Assembly: GCA_045601465.1 (NCBI GenBank)
Contig: JAZRZU010000124.1
Location: 1 to 24,262 of the forward strand
DNA: 24,262 bases
Source of the DNA: RGIG3009 sp045601465
GTDB lineage: Bacteria > Bacillota > Clostridia > Oscillospirales > Acutalibacteraceae
Direction: 5' to 3'
Shown: one piece after another, positions 23,948 to 24,262 of the stretch
How positions within the stretch are numbered: position 1 is the first letter of the stretch
How the letters are laid out: each line of letters starts with the position of its first letter
Translations under genes and position numbers: made by a program
The notes under the pieces: generated by a model
Databases searched by the model: none
Seen by the model: the letters and a program-made list of their open reading frames with translations, nothing else
Told to the model about the DNA's origin: nothing

Positions 23948-23976
23948 ATTATATCACATAAGCATCTCTTTTTCAA
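23948..23976 (-). promoter_or_regulatory. promoter of the 226-residue gene
   Basis: TTGAAA (23971-23976), 17 bases, TATAAT (23948-23953), again with TGA before the -10. It is the same promoter type as that of the four-helix-bundle unit, down to TTGAAAAA at the left end. Confidence 0.85.
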
Positions 23977-23987
23977 CAGAACCCAAA

Positions 23988-24021
23988 AACCCTCTCTTGT
24001 CTTGGCAGACAAAAGAGGGTT
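23988..24021. terminator. bidirectional rho-independent terminator with TTGTC/GACAA core
   Basis: The outer stem AACCCTCT/AGAGGGTT, one mismatch, inner stem TTGTC/GACAA and a 6-base loop. On the minus strand a T5 run follows and ends the partial gene at the window edge. Confidence 0.88.
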
Positions 24022-24026
24022 CTTTT

Positions 24027-24085
24027 CTGAGAAAGAGCGACTAAAAGTAGTATAAGTAGTGGTAAAAACGAACAAAAGTATGCTA
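24027..24085 (-). repeat. 59-base repeat, copy C
   Basis: Aligned without gaps to copy B it differs at about 13 of 59 positions by eye; GAAAGAGCGACTAAAAGT is identical. It lies between the stop of the partial gene (9 bases away) and the terminator at 23988-24021. Confidence 0.75.
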
Positions 24086-24094
24086 AGATATATG

Positions 24095-24262
24095 TCATCC
24101 CCGGAAATAGCTCTTATATTCCGGCTCCGCTTTTAATTCTTTAAGCAATTCATCCATATTTTCAAAAACAGATTTACCAACAATCCCTCTGAAAGGTTCC
24201 CACATTGCAGGTAGCACATTGTTGTGTGAGCAAATATATTTCCATTCATCTTCATCGTATTG
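24095..24262 (-). CDS. C-terminal part of an unrecognised protein, cut by the window end
   Basis: The last 55 codons of a minus-strand gene whose start lies beyond the window. The frame is open from the edge to a TGA at 24095-24097. The visible part begins QYDEDEWKYICSHNN, contains MWEPFRGIVGKSVF and ends ELKAEPEYKSYFRG; it is soluble, acidic and partly helical. It is followed by the 59-base repeat and a terminator in the same order as its two neighbours, which supports it being a real gene. I cannot name its family. Confidence 0.65.
   Translation of the reverse strand, partial: QYDEDEWKYICSHNNVLPAMWEPFRGIVGKSVFENMDELLKELKAEPEYKSYFRG

Noticed and set aside
23926..24075. 50-residue N-terminal extension of the 226-residue protein
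   Set aside because: It would be read across the 59-base repeat, a terminator and a promoter; the TTG at 23925 has a ribosome site.
22310..24085. Integron attC sites (59-base elements) for the three 59-base repeats
   Set aside because: The length and position after stop codons are suggestive, but I find no RYYYAAC/GTTRRRY core sites and no inverted-repeat structure, and no integrase is visible.

Overview
The window is a bacterial chromosome segment of about 24 kb. It is most likely from a Clostridia-class Bacillota, possibly Oscillospirales; that placement is inferred from gene content and order. Supporting signs are the clpX-lon-engB block, a DUF1540 metal-binding-type protein, the yloU-fakA-recG block known from Bacillus, a SpoIIM-like membrane protein, strong AGGAGG-type ribosome sites and frequent TTG/GTG starts. 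No rRNA, tRNA, transposase or CRISPR array is visible.

Layout. (1) 1-4263, plus strand: the end of clpX, then lon, engB and a small DUF1540 gene, closed by a bidirectional terminator. (2) 4271-7025, minus strand: asd-dapA-dapB, a compact operon leading from aspartyl phosphate to tetrahydrodipicolinate (lysine and peptidoglycan precursor), read from a consensus promoter that overlaps a divergent queA promoter. (3) 7125-12535, plus strand: queA-tgt (two queuosine tRNA-modification enzymes), yajC, then four membrane proteins (TIGR04086-type, SpoIIM-like, DUF624-like, ECF transporter S component). (4) 12594-16777, minus strand: yloU (Asp23/Gls24), fakA (fatty acid kinase), recG. (5) 16891-22309, plus strand: an aconitase with a perfect sigma-A-type promoter and a palindrome touching its -35 box, followed by a tightly coupled four-gene module: HprK-like kinase, PqqD-like protein, S24/S26 peptidase with a Ser/His pair, and an ABC exporter. 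This module resembles the kinase/PqqD/exporter parts of RiPP (paeninodin-like lasso peptide) clusters, but it has no visible precursor, cyclase or leader-protease gene.

(6) 22310-24262 is an AT-richer accessory region, all genes on the minus strand. It is built of repeated units: a promoter of the form TTGAAA-N17-TATAAT, a gene or gene pair, a 59-base repeat starting 9-13 bases after the stop codon, then a rho-independent terminator. Three copies of the 59-base repeat are visible. The genes are a four-helix-bundle (23S rRNA intervening-sequence type) protein with a 57-residue partner, an unrecognised 226-residue protein, and a partial unrecognised gene cut by the window end. Upstream of the four-helix-bundle gene lies a 181-bp composite palindrome with 14-bp perfect terminal inverted repeats, made of small hairpins whose stems differ but whose TGATAT/ATATCAT borders are conserved. 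Regions 5 and 6 hold the best candidates for something undescribed.
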